Assembly (NCBI RefSeq): GCF_001514115.1
Contig: NZ_KQ948470.1
Coordinates: forward strand, 62,001 to 126,000
DNA from: Streptomyces olivochromogenes
GTDB taxonomy: Bacteria; Actinomycetota; Actinomycetes; Streptomycetales; Streptomycetaceae
DNA length: 64,000 bases
Direction of reading: 5' to 3'
The notes under the pieces were generated by a model that ran no database searches, was not told the origin of the DNA, and worked only from the letters and a program-made list of their open reading frames with translations. A program made the translations under genes and the position numbers. How positions within the stretch are numbered: the first letter of the stretch is position 1; every line of letters begins with the position of its first letter. Below, one piece after another: positions 17,345 to 25,840 of this stretch.

Positions 17345-18234
17345 GACAGTGCCCTCCCCAGTGCTCGTCGGGCCAGCGCGGCGACGGTGCGCCGCAGGTG
17401 CAGTACGGCGGGCGGAAGCTGTTGCACGGAGCCGTCCTCGGCCGGGACGGGATCGGGGATGCAGGCCGCGGCGACGTACTCCCCGAAGGCGTTGAGCGCC
17501 TCCGGCACGATCGCCCGGTTGTTGTCCCAGTCGATCAGCCGGGCGACCCACGCCTCCGCGTCCAGGGGCCGCAGCGGCATCGGCGCTATGGCGCCCACGG
17601 CGCACCGCACGCCGCGCCGCGCCGGGTCCAGGACGAGCGCGACGGACGCGATGGCGCGCCCGGGTCCGGTGCGTCCGGTCGCCTTCAGGAAGACCTGCGG
17701 CGCGTGCAGCAGCGGCACACGCACGTAGCCGATGAGTTCGCCGCCGCGGAGCATCTCCATGCCCGCGAGCAGGTGCGACACCGGGATCTCACGGCGGGCT
17801 CCGCCCTGGCCCGCGATGATCAGCGTGGCTTCCAGGGCGGCCAGCACGGGCAGCGCGTCCCCCGTGGGGGCCGCCGAGGCGATGTTGCCGCCCAGGGTGC
17901 CCGCGTTGCGGATCTGCGGCGGTCCCGCGGCGCGCGCGGCGGCGGCGAGCGCCGGGATGAGGGCCGCGAAGTCGGGGCGCCCCATGCGGGCGTGGGTGAG
18001 GCCGGCGCCGAGCAGGGCGTGGCCGTCCTGGTACTGCCAGCCGCGGATCTCGCTGATCCGGCCGAGGCCGACGAGCGCGGCGGGCCGCAGCTGTCCGGAG
18101 TTGACGGCGGCCATGAGGTCGGTGCCGCCGGCCACGGGGACGGCGGCGGGCATGGCGGCCAGCGCCGCCACTGCCTCGTCCAGCGAGGCGGGCAGCGTCA
18201 CGGCCTGCGCCGCCTGCGGTGCGTGCGTGGTCAA
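17341..18234 (-). CDS. FAD-binding subunit of the xanthine dehydrogenase complex
   Basis: This 297-residue medium subunit transfers electrons from the 2Fe-2S centres to NAD through FAD. The FAD-binding motifs AVPVAGGTDLMA and IRNAGTLGGNIASA are clear, followed by the CO-dehydrogenase flavoprotein C-terminal domain. I place the start at TTG 18234, because GGAAGGGG lies just before it and the family similarity begins there (LPASLDEAVAAL). An earlier ATG at 18324 would add 30 unrelated residues. It is the first gene of the FAD, 2Fe-2S, molybdenum, membrane-protein operon. Confidence 0.85.
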   Translation of the reverse strand: MTTHAPQAAQAVTLPASLDEAVAALAAMPAAVPVAGGTDLMAAVNSGQLRPAALVGLGRISEIRGWQYQDGHALLGAGLTHARMGRPDFAALIPALAAAARAAGPPQIRNAGTLGGNIASAAPTGDALPVLAALEATLIIAGQGGARREIPVSHLLAGMEMLRGGELIGYVRVPLLHAPQVFLKATGRTGPGRAIASVALVLDPARRGVRCAVGAIAPMPLRPLDAEAWVARLIDWDNNRAIVPEALNAFGEYVAAACIPDPVPAEDGSVQQLPPAVLHLRRTVAALARRALGRALS

Positions 18235-18514
18235 ACCGGCTGCCCCTTCCCGCTGCCCCACCTGGTCCCACCTGTGTTGCGCGTACGGTACGTGCTGACA
18301 GGGCGGACGTGGCAACTCTGGCACATCTTCCCCGGCCCTCGACGCGGGGGTCCGCTAGGAGGCATTCGCCCCCTCACCAGGGAGATGGTCCGTTTTCCTA
18401 CGGCATCGCCGGTCGGTACGAATTGCCACTCTTCGGTGGTCCTTGGGCGCCTTTTGCCTTGTGGGGCCACTGCGTCGGGGCGAGCGGGCCGGGACACGCC
18501 GGTCGGGGGTCACC

Positions 18515-20173
18515 TCACACGTTTGGGGGCGCCCCCTCGATCGGACGTCCGAGCACACCCGGGCGCCGCTGCCACGGAAGGGGACCCGTGGGCGGGCGGT
18601 AGGCCACGCCCAGGGCGTCAAGTCGCCCGTAGTGGGCGGCCATCCGCCGCTCGAAGTCGGCGAAGTCCCGCTCGGCGGGGGCGGGCAGGGCGCTCCAGGC
18701 GACCTCGGCGAAGGCCGCGAGCCGGGGGAAGGTCTGGTAGTCCACGCGCGCGGGGTCGTCCATCACCTCGGTCCACACGTTCGCCTGAGTGCCCAGCACA
18801 TGCCGTGCCTCCGCCTCGGTGAGCTCGGGCGGAACGGGTTCGAAGCGGTAGACGTCCTCCAGGGTGCGGACATATCCGATCGGTACCGGCTCGTCCGGGC
18901 CCGCGGCCTGACGGTGGTCCAAGTACACCTGCTGCTCGGGGCACATGACCACGTCGTGGCCGGCGCGGGCGGCCGTGATGCCGCCCTGGTAGCCGCGCCA
19001 CGAGGACACCGCCGCCCCCTCGGCCAGCCCGCCCTCGAGGATCTCGTCCCAGCCGATCAGCCGACGCCCGCGCGCGGAGAGCCAGTTGTCGAAGTGCCGG
19101 ACGAACCAGGACTGCAACTCGTCCTCGTCCGCGAGACCCAGTTCCCTGATGCGCGCCTGCGCGGTCGGCGACTGCTTCCACTGGTCCTTGGCGCACTCGT
19201 CGCCGCCGATGTGCACAAACCCCGAGAACGGCGCGGACCGCGTGAACGGGCCGGCGTCCGCCGGGAAGAGCTCCAGGAGTTCCTCGAACACCCCCTCGTA
19301 GAAGCGCAGGGTGTTGTCAGTGGGGGCGAGTACGTTTTTGGAGACGCCCCAGGTGTCCCAGACGGTCAGGGAGGTCGTGTCGATGACGTCGGTGTTGCCC
19401 AGTTCCGGATACGCGGCGATGGCGGCCTGCGAGTGCCCCGGGATGTCTATCTCGGGGACGACACTGATATGCCGCTCGGCCGCGTACGCGACGATCTCGC
19501 GGATGTCGTCCTGCGTGTAGAAGCCCCCGTGCGGCTTCTCCTCCCACAGGGGCGAGGCACGATGGCCGAATTTCGTGCGCGCCCGCCAGGATCCGACCTC
19601 CGTCAGCTTCGGATACCGCTTGATCTGGACACGCCAGCCTTGGTCGTCGGTGAGGTGGAAGTGGAAGACATTGAGTTTGTGGGCGGCCATGAGGTCGAGG
19701 TGACGCAGGACGCCGTCCTTGGGCATGAAGTGCCGGGAGACGTCGAGCATGAGACCGCGCCAGGGGAATCGGGGTGCGTCCTCGATGATCTGGTGCGCGA
19801 TTCCGTACGTCCTTCCCGGCCGGACGGGGGCGCGGCGGAAGGCATCGGGACCGAGGAGTTGACGCAGCGTCTGCGCGCCCCAGAACACCCCGGCCGCACT
19901 GCCGCCCCGGATCTCGATGCCCTGGTTGACGACGACGCCGAGTCTGTACGCCTCCGGCTCCAGGGTGTCGTCGAGGAGCAGCCGTACGGCGTTGCGGGCG
20001 TCCTCGGGCCCTGGTGGCAGCGGCAGGCCGAGCGCGGCGCCGAGCGTGGCGCGCAGCCAGCGCGCCGTGGCGTCCGTGCCGGGAGCGGCCCACAGGGTGG
20101 TCTCCGCGTCGAGATCGACCCCGCAGCGCATGGGGCCCTCTATGGCGCGGGGCGCCGGAATCACATCATTCAC
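18515..20173 (-). CDS. Beta-N-acetylhexosaminidase (GH20), cytoplasmic
   Basis: This 552-residue glycoside hydrolase removes terminal N-acetylglucosamine or N-acetylgalactosamine by substrate-assisted catalysis. The Asp-Glu catalytic pair is Asp325-Glu326 in HIGGDECAK. A small N-terminal GH20b-like domain (about residues 20-115) precedes the barrel (RGLMLDVSRHFMPKD, HFHLTDDQGWR). No signal peptide is present, so it acts on imported oligosaccharides. It lies two bases after the second permease gene and is the last gene of the importer operon. This arrangement resembles the S. coelicolor SCO2943-2946 block. Confidence 0.92.
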   Translation of the reverse strand: MNDVIPAPRAIEGPMRCGVDLDAETTLWAAPGTDATARWLRATLGAALGLPLPPGPEDARNAVRLLLDDTLEPEAYRLGVVVNQGIEIRGGSAAGVFWGAQTLRQLLGPDAFRRAPVRPGRTYGIAHQIIEDAPRFPWRGLMLDVSRHFMPKDGVLRHLDLMAAHKLNVFHFHLTDDQGWRVQIKRYPKLTEVGSWRARTKFGHRASPLWEEKPHGGFYTQDDIREIVAYAAERHISVVPEIDIPGHSQAAIAAYPELGNTDVIDTTSLTVWDTWGVSKNVLAPTDNTLRFYEGVFEELLELFPADAGPFTRSAPFSGFVHIGGDECAKDQWKQSPTAQARIRELGLADEDELQSWFVRHFDNWLSARGRRLIGWDEILEGGLAEGAAVSSWRGYQGGITAARAGHDVVMCPEQQVYLDHRQAAGPDEPVPIGYVRTLEDVYRFEPVPPELTEAEARHVLGTQANVWTEVMDDPARVDYQTFPRLAAFAEVAWSALPAPAERDFADFERRMAAHYGRLDALGVAYRPPTGPLPWQRRPGVLGRPIEGAPPNV

Positions 20174-20174
20174 G

Positions 20175-21029
20175 TCAGTCCTTCACCGCTCCGCCGAGGC
20201 CGGAGACCAGGCGTCGCTGTACGAGTACGAAGAAGATGAGCACCGGAATCGTCATCACCGTGGACGCCGCCATCACGCCGCCCCAGTCCGGCTCGTCGGG
20301 CTTGTAGAAGACAAGAAGGGCCATCGGCAAGGTGGACTGCGAGGTGTCGCTGATGATGAAGGACTTGGCGAACAGGAAGTCGTTCCAGGCCGAGATGAAG
20401 GAAAAGACGCTCGTGGCCACCAGCCCCGGGAAGACGAGCGGGAAAAGGATCTGCCAGAGGAATCGCGTACGGCTCGCCCCGTCGATGTACGCGGCCTCCT
20501 CCAGCGCCTCGGGAACCGCCTTCACAAAACCCCTCAGCATCCAGATCGCGAACGGCAGCGAGAAGGCGATGTGCGGCAGGATCAGCGAGCCCAGCGTGTT
20601 CAGCTGGCCGAAGTCCCGCATCAGGAAGAAGAGGGGGATCGTCAGCGCCTCGACGGGCACCATCTGCGCGACCAGGAACATGATCAACAGGGTGGTCCGG
20701 AAACGGAAGCGGAATCGGGTGACGGCCGTCGCCGCGAGAAACGCGATCAGCGCCGAGACGACGACCACGGACCCTGCCACGACAAGGCTGTTGACGAAGT
20801 AGCGGCCGAATTCCTGCTGCCCGAAGACGCGGCGGAAGGAATCCAGGGAGGGCGAAAGCGTCCACGGCCGGGGCTCGGTCGACTCGATCTCCCCGGCCGG
20901 TTTGAAGGCGCCGAGCACCATCCAGTAGAGGGGGAAGGCGACGACCACCGCGATCAGCAGTGCGGACGCCTCGGCGGCGAGCCGCCAGGGGCGCCGGGGA
21001 CGCCGTACGAAGCCGGGTATCAGGCTCAC
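20175..21029 (-). CDS. Carbohydrate ABC transporter permease (MalG type)
   Basis: The 284-residue permease has six membrane segments and the EAA loop EEAAYIDGASRTRFLWQILFP. The GTG at 21029 overlaps the upstream permease stop (GTGA), and GGAG lies before it. With the neighbouring MalF-type permease and the binding lipoprotein it imports an oligosaccharide. The ATPase is not encoded here; Streptomyces sugar importers often share the MsiK ATPase encoded elsewhere. Confidence 0.9.
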   Translation of the reverse strand: MSLIPGFVRRPRRPWRLAAEASALLIAVVVAFPLYWMVLGAFKPAGEIESTEPRPWTLSPSLDSFRRVFGQQEFGRYFVNSLVVAGSVVVVSALIAFLAATAVTRFRFRFRTTLLIMFLVAQMVPVEALTIPLFFLMRDFGQLNTLGSLILPHIAFSLPFAIWMLRGFVKAVPEALEEAAYIDGASRTRFLWQILFPLVFPGLVATSVFSFISAWNDFLFAKSFIISDTSQSTLPMALLVFYKPDEPDWGGVMAASTVMTIPVLIFFVLVQRRLVSGLGGAVKD

Positions 21030-21958
21030 AGTTCCTCCCCCTGCCTGCGCAGCATGCGCAGGTACACCAGCGTGACCGCCAGCAGGATCACCAGCATGAC
21101 CACGCCGATCGCCGAGCCGAGGCCGTACTGCGAGGAGGCGAAGGCCTTCTGGTAGGCGTACACGTTCAGCACGAGGTTCTGGCCGGCGATGCCGCCGCCG
21201 TTCGTCATCACGTAGATCTGCGTGAAGACCTTGAAGTCCCAGATGACCGACTGGATGGTGACGACCACCAGGATCGGGCGGAGCAGTGGTGCGAGCACCG
21301 AGCGCCAGATCCGCCACTGCGAGGCGCCGTCCAGGGCGGCCGCCTCCAGCACTTCGGACGGTACGGCGCGGATCCCCGCGTAGACCGTCACCATCACGAA
21401 CGGGAAGGAACACCAGACCACTTCGAGCAGGACGAGCGCGAAGGCGCTGTAGCGCCCGTACGTCCAGGAGTGGTCGCCGATTCCGAGGACCCGGTTGACG
21501 GGCCCGAAGTCGGGGTCGAACAGGAACAGCCAGACCGTGGACCCGGTGACCGCCGGGGTCGCCCACGCGCCGAGCGCGGCCAGCATCAGCGCGAGCCTCG
21601 GCAGGGCCCGTACGCGGGTGAGGAGCACGGCGAGGGCGCAGCCGACGGCCAGGGTGGAGAGCACGCAGGCCGCCGCGAACACCAGCGTGGCGATCAGGAC
21701 CTGCCAGAACTGGTCGTCGGCGAAGAGGGTGGTGTAGTTGCCGAACCCTTCGAAGGCGGTCGGTTCGCCGCCGCTGACCTGTGCCTGGGTGTACTTCAGG
21801 AGCGAGATCAGGCCGAGCTGATAAATGGGGTAGACGAGCAGGGCGCCGAGGACGACGAGGGCGGGGGCGAGGTAGAGCCAGGGGGTCCAGCGGGCGCGCC
21901 GGCGGCCGGGGACGCCGGCCGCGGCCTTCGCGACCGTGACAGCCTCTTGCGTGGTCAT
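21026..21958 (-). CDS. Carbohydrate ABC transporter permease (MalF type)
   Basis: The 310-residue partner permease has a short cytoplasmic N-terminus, six membrane segments and the EAA loop EAAALDGASQWRIWRSVLAP. It lies four bases after the binding-protein stop and overlaps the next permease. Its substrate is inferred from the operon (amino-sugar oligosaccharides such as chitobiose or N-glycan fragments), not from this sequence. Confidence 0.9.
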   Translation of the reverse strand: MTTQEAVTVAKAAAGVPGRRRARWTPWLYLAPALVVLGALLVYPIYQLGLISLLKYTQAQVSGGEPTAFEGFGNYTTLFADDQFWQVLIATLVFAAACVLSTLAVGCALAVLLTRVRALPRLALMLAALGAWATPAVTGSTVWLFLFDPDFGPVNRVLGIGDHSWTYGRYSAFALVLLEVVWCSFPFVMVTVYAGIRAVPSEVLEAAALDGASQWRIWRSVLAPLLRPILVVVTIQSVIWDFKVFTQIYVMTNGGGIAGQNLVLNVYAYQKAFASSQYGLGSAIGVVMLVILLAVTLVYLRMLRRQGEEL

Positions 21959-21962
21959 CCGC

Positions 21963-23282
21963 TCACCCCACGGAGCCGAACGCGTCGTTCATCTTCTTCG
22001 CCGCGTCCTTCGAGGCCGCAGCGACGTCCTTCTTGCCGCTGATGACCTCCTGGAACATCGTCGGCAGGACGAGCGAGGCGTCGATCTGGGACCAGGCGGC
22101 CGAGGCGGGCACGAACTTGGCGCCCGAGGCGAGGGTCTTCACGAAGGGCGCGACGAACGGCTGCTTCTTCGCGACCGCGTCCCGCACGTCGGTGTACGTG
22201 GGCAGGAACCCCATGGCGTCGAAGAGCTCGCTCTGGGTCTTCTTGCTCGCCAGCTGCTCCATCAGGTCGACGGCGAGGGTGCGGTGCGAGGTGCTCTTCA
22301 GGACGCCGATGTTGTTGCCGCCCGCGAACGCCGGGGCCACCGAGCCCGGCTTCACACCGGGCAACGGCACGACCGCGTACTTGCCCTTGATCTTCCCGGC
22401 CTCGATCGCGGCGTGGCTGAAGTCGCCGCCGATGGCCATGCCCGCCTTGCCGGAGGAGAACGCGGTGACGGTGTCGTTGCCGGTCATGCCCGCGCACTTG
22501 GCGGCGGGACAGTTGTCGGCGCCGAACAGCGAGGTGTAGGCCTTGATGCCCTTCTGGGCGGCCGCGCTGTCGATGGCCGCGGCGTAGGAGCCGCCCTTGC
22601 CCTGGGCGATCTCGCCGCCCTGGGACCAGATGAAGGGCATCGCTCCGTACGTGTAGGCGCCGCCGACCACGAGCCCGTAGAGGTCGGGATCGGCCGCGCG
22701 GATCTTCTTGGCGGTGGAGATCAACTCGGCCTGGGTCCTGGGGGCTTCGAGGCCGAGGTCCTTGAGGATGTCGGTGCGGTAGTAGAGGGCGCGGACGCCG
22801 ACGAAGAACGGGGCGCCGTAGATCTTCCCGTCCACCGTCACGGACTGCTTCGCGGTCGGGTCGGTGTCCTTGGCCTCGCTCCAGTCGGTGAACTCCTCGG
22901 TGACGTCGGCGAGTCCGCCGTCCTTGACGTAGCCGGCGGTGTCCGTGTTGCCGTACTCGATGACGTCGGGGGCGCTCTTCGGGTCGTTGAAGGCGGCCTT
23001 CATGCGCTGGGCGCGGGTCTCCACGGGGATGTACTCGATGGTGACCCTGGTGTCCTTGTGGGCCTTCTTGAAGGTGCTGACGGCCGCGTCGACGACCTTC
23101 TCCTTCGGCCCGTTGTTGACTTCCTGGAAGAGCCAGACCCGCAGCGTGCCGGTCTTCTCGTCCTTTCCGGAGGAGGAGTTGCCGGAGGTCTGGGGGGCGC
23201 AGGCGGTGGCGACGACAAGGGCGGCGAGGGCGACGGCCGTTCGGGCGGGGAGCTTCACGGGCAGCTTCACAGAGAGCTTCAT
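21963..23282 (-). CDS. Sugar-binding lipoprotein of the hexosaminidase-linked ABC importer
   Basis: This 439-residue extracellular solute-binding protein belongs to family 1. The signal peptide ends at VATAC with Cys28 as the lipid site, followed by a Ser/Gly linker. The mature part begins TLRVWLFQEV and carries the typical SAPDVIEYGNTD segment. GGAGGA precedes the ATG at 23282 at good spacing. It is the first gene of the importer/hexosaminidase operon, with a DasR-like operator about 100 bases upstream. It resembles DasA/NgcE-type receptors in role, but specificity cannot be read directly. Confidence 0.9.
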   Translation of the reverse strand: MKLSVKLPVKLPARTAVALAALVVATACAPQTSGNSSSGKDEKTGTLRVWLFQEVNNGPKEKVVDAAVSTFKKAHKDTRVTIEYIPVETRAQRMKAAFNDPKSAPDVIEYGNTDTAGYVKDGGLADVTEEFTDWSEAKDTDPTAKQSVTVDGKIYGAPFFVGVRALYYRTDILKDLGLEAPRTQAELISTAKKIRAADPDLYGLVVGGAYTYGAMPFIWSQGGEIAQGKGGSYAAAIDSAAAQKGIKAYTSLFGADNCPAAKCAGMTGNDTVTAFSSGKAGMAIGGDFSHAAIEAGKIKGKYAVVPLPGVKPGSVAPAFAGGNNIGVLKSTSHRTLAVDLMEQLASKKTQSELFDAMGFLPTYTDVRDAVAKKQPFVAPFVKTLASGAKFVPASAAWSQIDASLVLPTMFQEVISGKKDVAAASKDAAKKMNDAFGSVG

Positions 23283-23378
23283 CGAGCATCCTCCGATGGG
23301 GAGCGTTGCAACATACGCAATGGCGGTTTCGCTCTGCACAACACACCGGAGGCTATGGACTACATGAACATGTCCACA

Positions 23379-23394
23379 AGAGGTCTCAACCACT
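23379..23394. promoter_or_regulatory. DasR-responsive-element-like site
   Basis: AGAGGTCTCAACCACT matches 13 of 16 positions of the DasR operator AGTGGTCTAGACCACT as I remember it. It lies about 97 bases before the start of the sugar-binding lipoprotein gene. DasR represses N-acetylglucosamine uptake and chitin use until glucosamine-6-phosphate appears, which would fit a hexosaminidase operon. A second palindrome ACATGAACATGT sits beside it at 23362-23373. Confidence 0.5.
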
Positions 23395-23460
23395 CTGTGA
23401 CCACAGGGCGCACCATGTGCAACGGCAACCGGCGCGAGGACCGCCGGCGCACACGACGCA

Positions 23461-23500
23461 AAGGCCCTCGGGGCGCGTCGGAACGCGCCCCGAGGGCCTT
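23461..23500 (-). terminator. Strong hairpin terminator after the DUF3039 gene
   Basis: Bases 23461-23478 and 23483-23500 form a perfect 18-bp stem with a 4-base loop. It lies 36 bases beyond the DUF3039 stop and insulates the sugar-importer promoter from it. Confidence 0.85.
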
Positions 23501-23535
23501 GTGATCGTCGGGCCGCCGGTGCTCGGCGGGGCCCG

Positions 23536-23832
23536 TTACTTGTCCTGGCCGCCCTTGCCCTTGTCGCCGCCGGCGCCCATGGACTCGTAGATCTCCTTGC
23601 ACATGGGACACACGGGGTACTTCTTCGGGTCGCGACCCGGGACCCACACCTTGCCGCAGAGGGCCACGACGGGCGTGCCGTCGAGGGCGCTCGCCATGAT
23701 CTTGTCCTTCTGGACATAGTGGGCGAAGCGCTCGTGGTCCCCGTCGCCGTGCGACACCTGCGGCGTCGGCTCTACGAGGGTCCCCGTCCCAGTGCCTCGC
23801 TGGGGCTGGGTCTCAGGCTCAAGAGTGCTCAT
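23536..23832 (-). CDS. DUF3039 family protein
   Basis: This 98-residue protein has a disordered N-terminus and the conserved core RFAHYVQKDKIMASALDGTPVVALCGKVWVP in segments, then DPKKYPVCPMCKEIYE. It contains the single Cys plus CxxC expected of a small zinc-ribbon protein, and is widespread in actinobacteria. The ATG at 23832 (MSTLEPE) is preferred to an in-frame TTG three codons earlier. Its molecular function is unknown. Confidence 0.85.
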   Translation of the reverse strand: MSTLEPETQPQRGTGTGTLVEPTPQVSHGDGDHERFAHYVQKDKIMASALDGTPVVALCGKVWVPGRDPKKYPVCPMCKEIYESMGAGGDKGKGGQDK

Positions 23833-24112
23833 GGGAGCCAAGGGTAATCAACTGCCGGGAACTATGGTTCCTCGGCTTGCACAACAAGCGCGCCACTGGC
23901 TGTGACACCTCGTTTGCGTCCAGCCCCGCCCTGTCGCTGTCTGGGTGGGGCCGGGGCCGTCGATGGGGCCCCGCGTCGCCACAACTCCATGCCTCTGCGA
24001 TAAAGGCTCCGAGCTGGGCAAACGCCCAGGAGGAGTGGGTGGCTCTTTGAGGCTCCCGAAGCCGTACCCGCTCGCGGATGCCCGTGAGATCTTCCAGGGC
24101 AATTCCGCGACC

Positions 24113-24154
24113 GGTGCTCCCCCACTGCCTAAAGGGCGTGGGAGGTACCCCCAG
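24113..24154. repeat. Interspersed palindromic element at the tnpB break
   Basis: The sequence from GGTGCTCCCCCACTGCC (24113-24129) to GGGCGTGGGAGGTACCCCC folds as an imperfect hairpin (CTCCC/GGGAG ends). It matches, from memory, a palindrome dispersed in many Streptomyces genomes. The decayed tnpB frame runs into it and stops inside it at 24129, so the element marks one end of the transposon remnant. Confidence 0.6.
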
Positions 24155-24933
24155 CCTCCACCACCAACCGTTTCGCGATCTTGTGATTGACGTCCTTCGC
24201 CCGCCGGGCCTCCTTACGTCGCCGCTTCTTCAGGCGGCGTCTGGCAGACGGAGTGTTCTTCTTCTGGAGCTTCCTCCGCAGGTCGCGGTCACGAACCCGG
24301 GCCCGATTCAGCTCGCGCCCTGCCATGATCTCGCCGTCACTCGTCGCGGCAATGTTCACGATCCCCAGATCGACGCCGAGGAAGTCCACCGGCTCGGTCG
24401 TCAACGCCGCCTCCGGGACTTCGCAGGTGGCGATCAGGAACCACATACCGTCACGGCACAGCAGGTCCGACTCCCCCTGCCGGTACAACGCCAGGCGGGC
24501 CAACTGCTCCGGGTCAGCGGTGAAGGCCAGGCTCTTCACCCGACCCTCCACGGTCCAGATCGAAACCGTGCGTTCCCGGATCCGCCAGGAGAGCATGCGG
24601 TCGTCGTAGGGCTGGGCACCCTCGGAGCGGAAGACGACCGGTTTCTCCGAGACCCTCCGGCAGCGCTTCGAGCCAGGGCCACCGTAGTTACCGGCCTTCA
24701 CATTGGCCCGAAGCGTCGCGTACGCATCGCAGGTCTTCTTGATCACATGTTGGGCGGCTTGCGCGCCGAGCCCCCATCGGGACTTCACCGCGTCATAGGT
24801 GAGCTTTCGCAGAGCGAAGTTCTTCTTCACATCCTGTTCGAAAGCGATCCGGCTGACCCGCCACGGCCTGAGTAGGCGTCGGCAGCAGCTTTACCTGCAC
24901 CACCAGCTTCACCCGCGTGACGCCATCCGGCAT
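24129..24933 (-). pseudogene. Decayed tnpB (IS200/IS605-family accessory nuclease)
   Basis: This is a broken TnpB/OrfB gene. The N-terminus survives at 24933 onward (VTRVKLVVQVKLLPTPTQA). About 25-30 codons are then missing with a frame change, and the frame resumes as AFEQDVKKNFALRKLTYD. It continues through the first RuvC motif GVDLGIVNIAATSDGE and NHKIAKRLVVEA. It then stops in a palindromic repeat, so the second and third RuvC acidic motifs and the zinc finger are absent. The longest remaining open frame (24129-24830, 233 residues) cannot make an active nuclease. No tnpA lies nearby. Confidence 0.85.
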
Positions 24934-24984
24934 TCACCGCAACTGCATTCGAACACGGCAAACCTGCCCCGCTGGTCGCGGACA

Positions 24985-25560
24985 TCAGTTGAGCGAAGGG
25001 TCGTCCGGATACGTCGCCACCATCGCGAGTTCGTTGCGCTGGCGGCGCAGGACCTCGCGCCAGAGACGCTCCGGGGACGGGGAGGAGACGTCTCCCGGTT
25101 CGGATTCCACCACGTACCAGGCGCCCTCTGTCAGTTCGTCCTCCAGTTGGCCGGGGCCCCAGCCCGCGTACCCGGCGAAGATTCGCAGGGATCCGAGGGC
25201 CGAGGCGAGGAGTTCCGGCGGGGCCTCCAGGTCGACGAGGCCGATCGCTCCGTGCACCCGCCGCCAGCCGAGTGGCGCGCGCTCCCCGGAGGCGACGCCG
25301 CCCGGGATCACCGCGACGCCCAGCGCCGAGTCCAGCGACACCGGGCCGCCCTGGAAGACGACGCCGGGTTCCCCGGCCAGGTCCGCCCAGGCCTCCAGGA
25401 TGTCGCTGACGTCCACCGGGGTCGGCCGGTTGAGGACGACACCGAGCGAGCCCTCCTCGTCGTGGTCGAGGAGCAGCACCACCGCGCGGTCGAAGTTCGG
25501 GTCCGCCAGGGCGGGCGTGGCCACGAGCAGCCGCCCTGTGAGCGAGGACACCTCGGTCAT
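24985..25560 (-). CDS. YqgE/AlgH family protein (UPF0301)
   Basis: This 191-residue protein of the YqgE/AlgH family starts LTGRLLVATPALADPNFDRA and has the conserved VVFQGGPV and WGPGQLEDEL motifs. The ATG at 25560 (MTEVSSLTG) fits the family start; frames further upstream add unrelated residues. It lies divergent to murA across a 280-base gap. The family's molecular role is not settled. Confidence 0.9.
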   Translation of the reverse strand: MTEVSSLTGRLLVATPALADPNFDRAVVLLLDHDEEGSLGVVLNRPTPVDVSDILEAWADLAGEPGVVFQGGPVSLDSALGVAVIPGGVASGERAPLGWRRVHGAIGLVDLEAPPELLASALGSLRIFAGYAGWGPGQLEDELTEGAWYVVESEPGDVSSPSPERLWREVLRRQRNELAMVATYPDDPSLN

Positions 25561-25840
25561 GCCAGACATGATCCCGCATCTTCCCCGGGTAGGGGGACCC
25601 AATACCCGTACCCGAGTGAATGCAGCTCAGGGCGCAGAGGAGCGTCCCCCGCGCACACCGTTACCGGTGACCCCGTGTGCCCGATTCGGAACGGTTCGTG
25701 TTGTGGCAAAGCTATGACGTTCCTGGGTGGTCCTTGGGCCTACTTAAGGGGGGTGGGCGGCGATTACCCTTGCTCTTCGGCTCCCGCCCAACCGGCCTGC
25801 CGACGCATTTTCCTGCCCAACTCATCGGAACGCGAGATAC

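Noticed and set aside
13401..18234. Aerobic CO dehydrogenase (coxLMS)
   Set aside because: The large subunit lacks a recognisable AYRGAGR-type active loop, and gene order and extensions fit a xanthine-dehydrogenase-type enzyme better.
18515..23282. The dasABC chitobiose locus itself
   Set aside because: There is no adjacent dasR gene, and the neighbours (DUF3039, yqgE, murA) match another conserved locus; only the regulatory site is DasR-like.
24129..24830. Functional 233-residue transposase
   Set aside because: The N-terminus is displaced by a deletion with a frame change, and the second and third RuvC motifs and zinc finger are missing.
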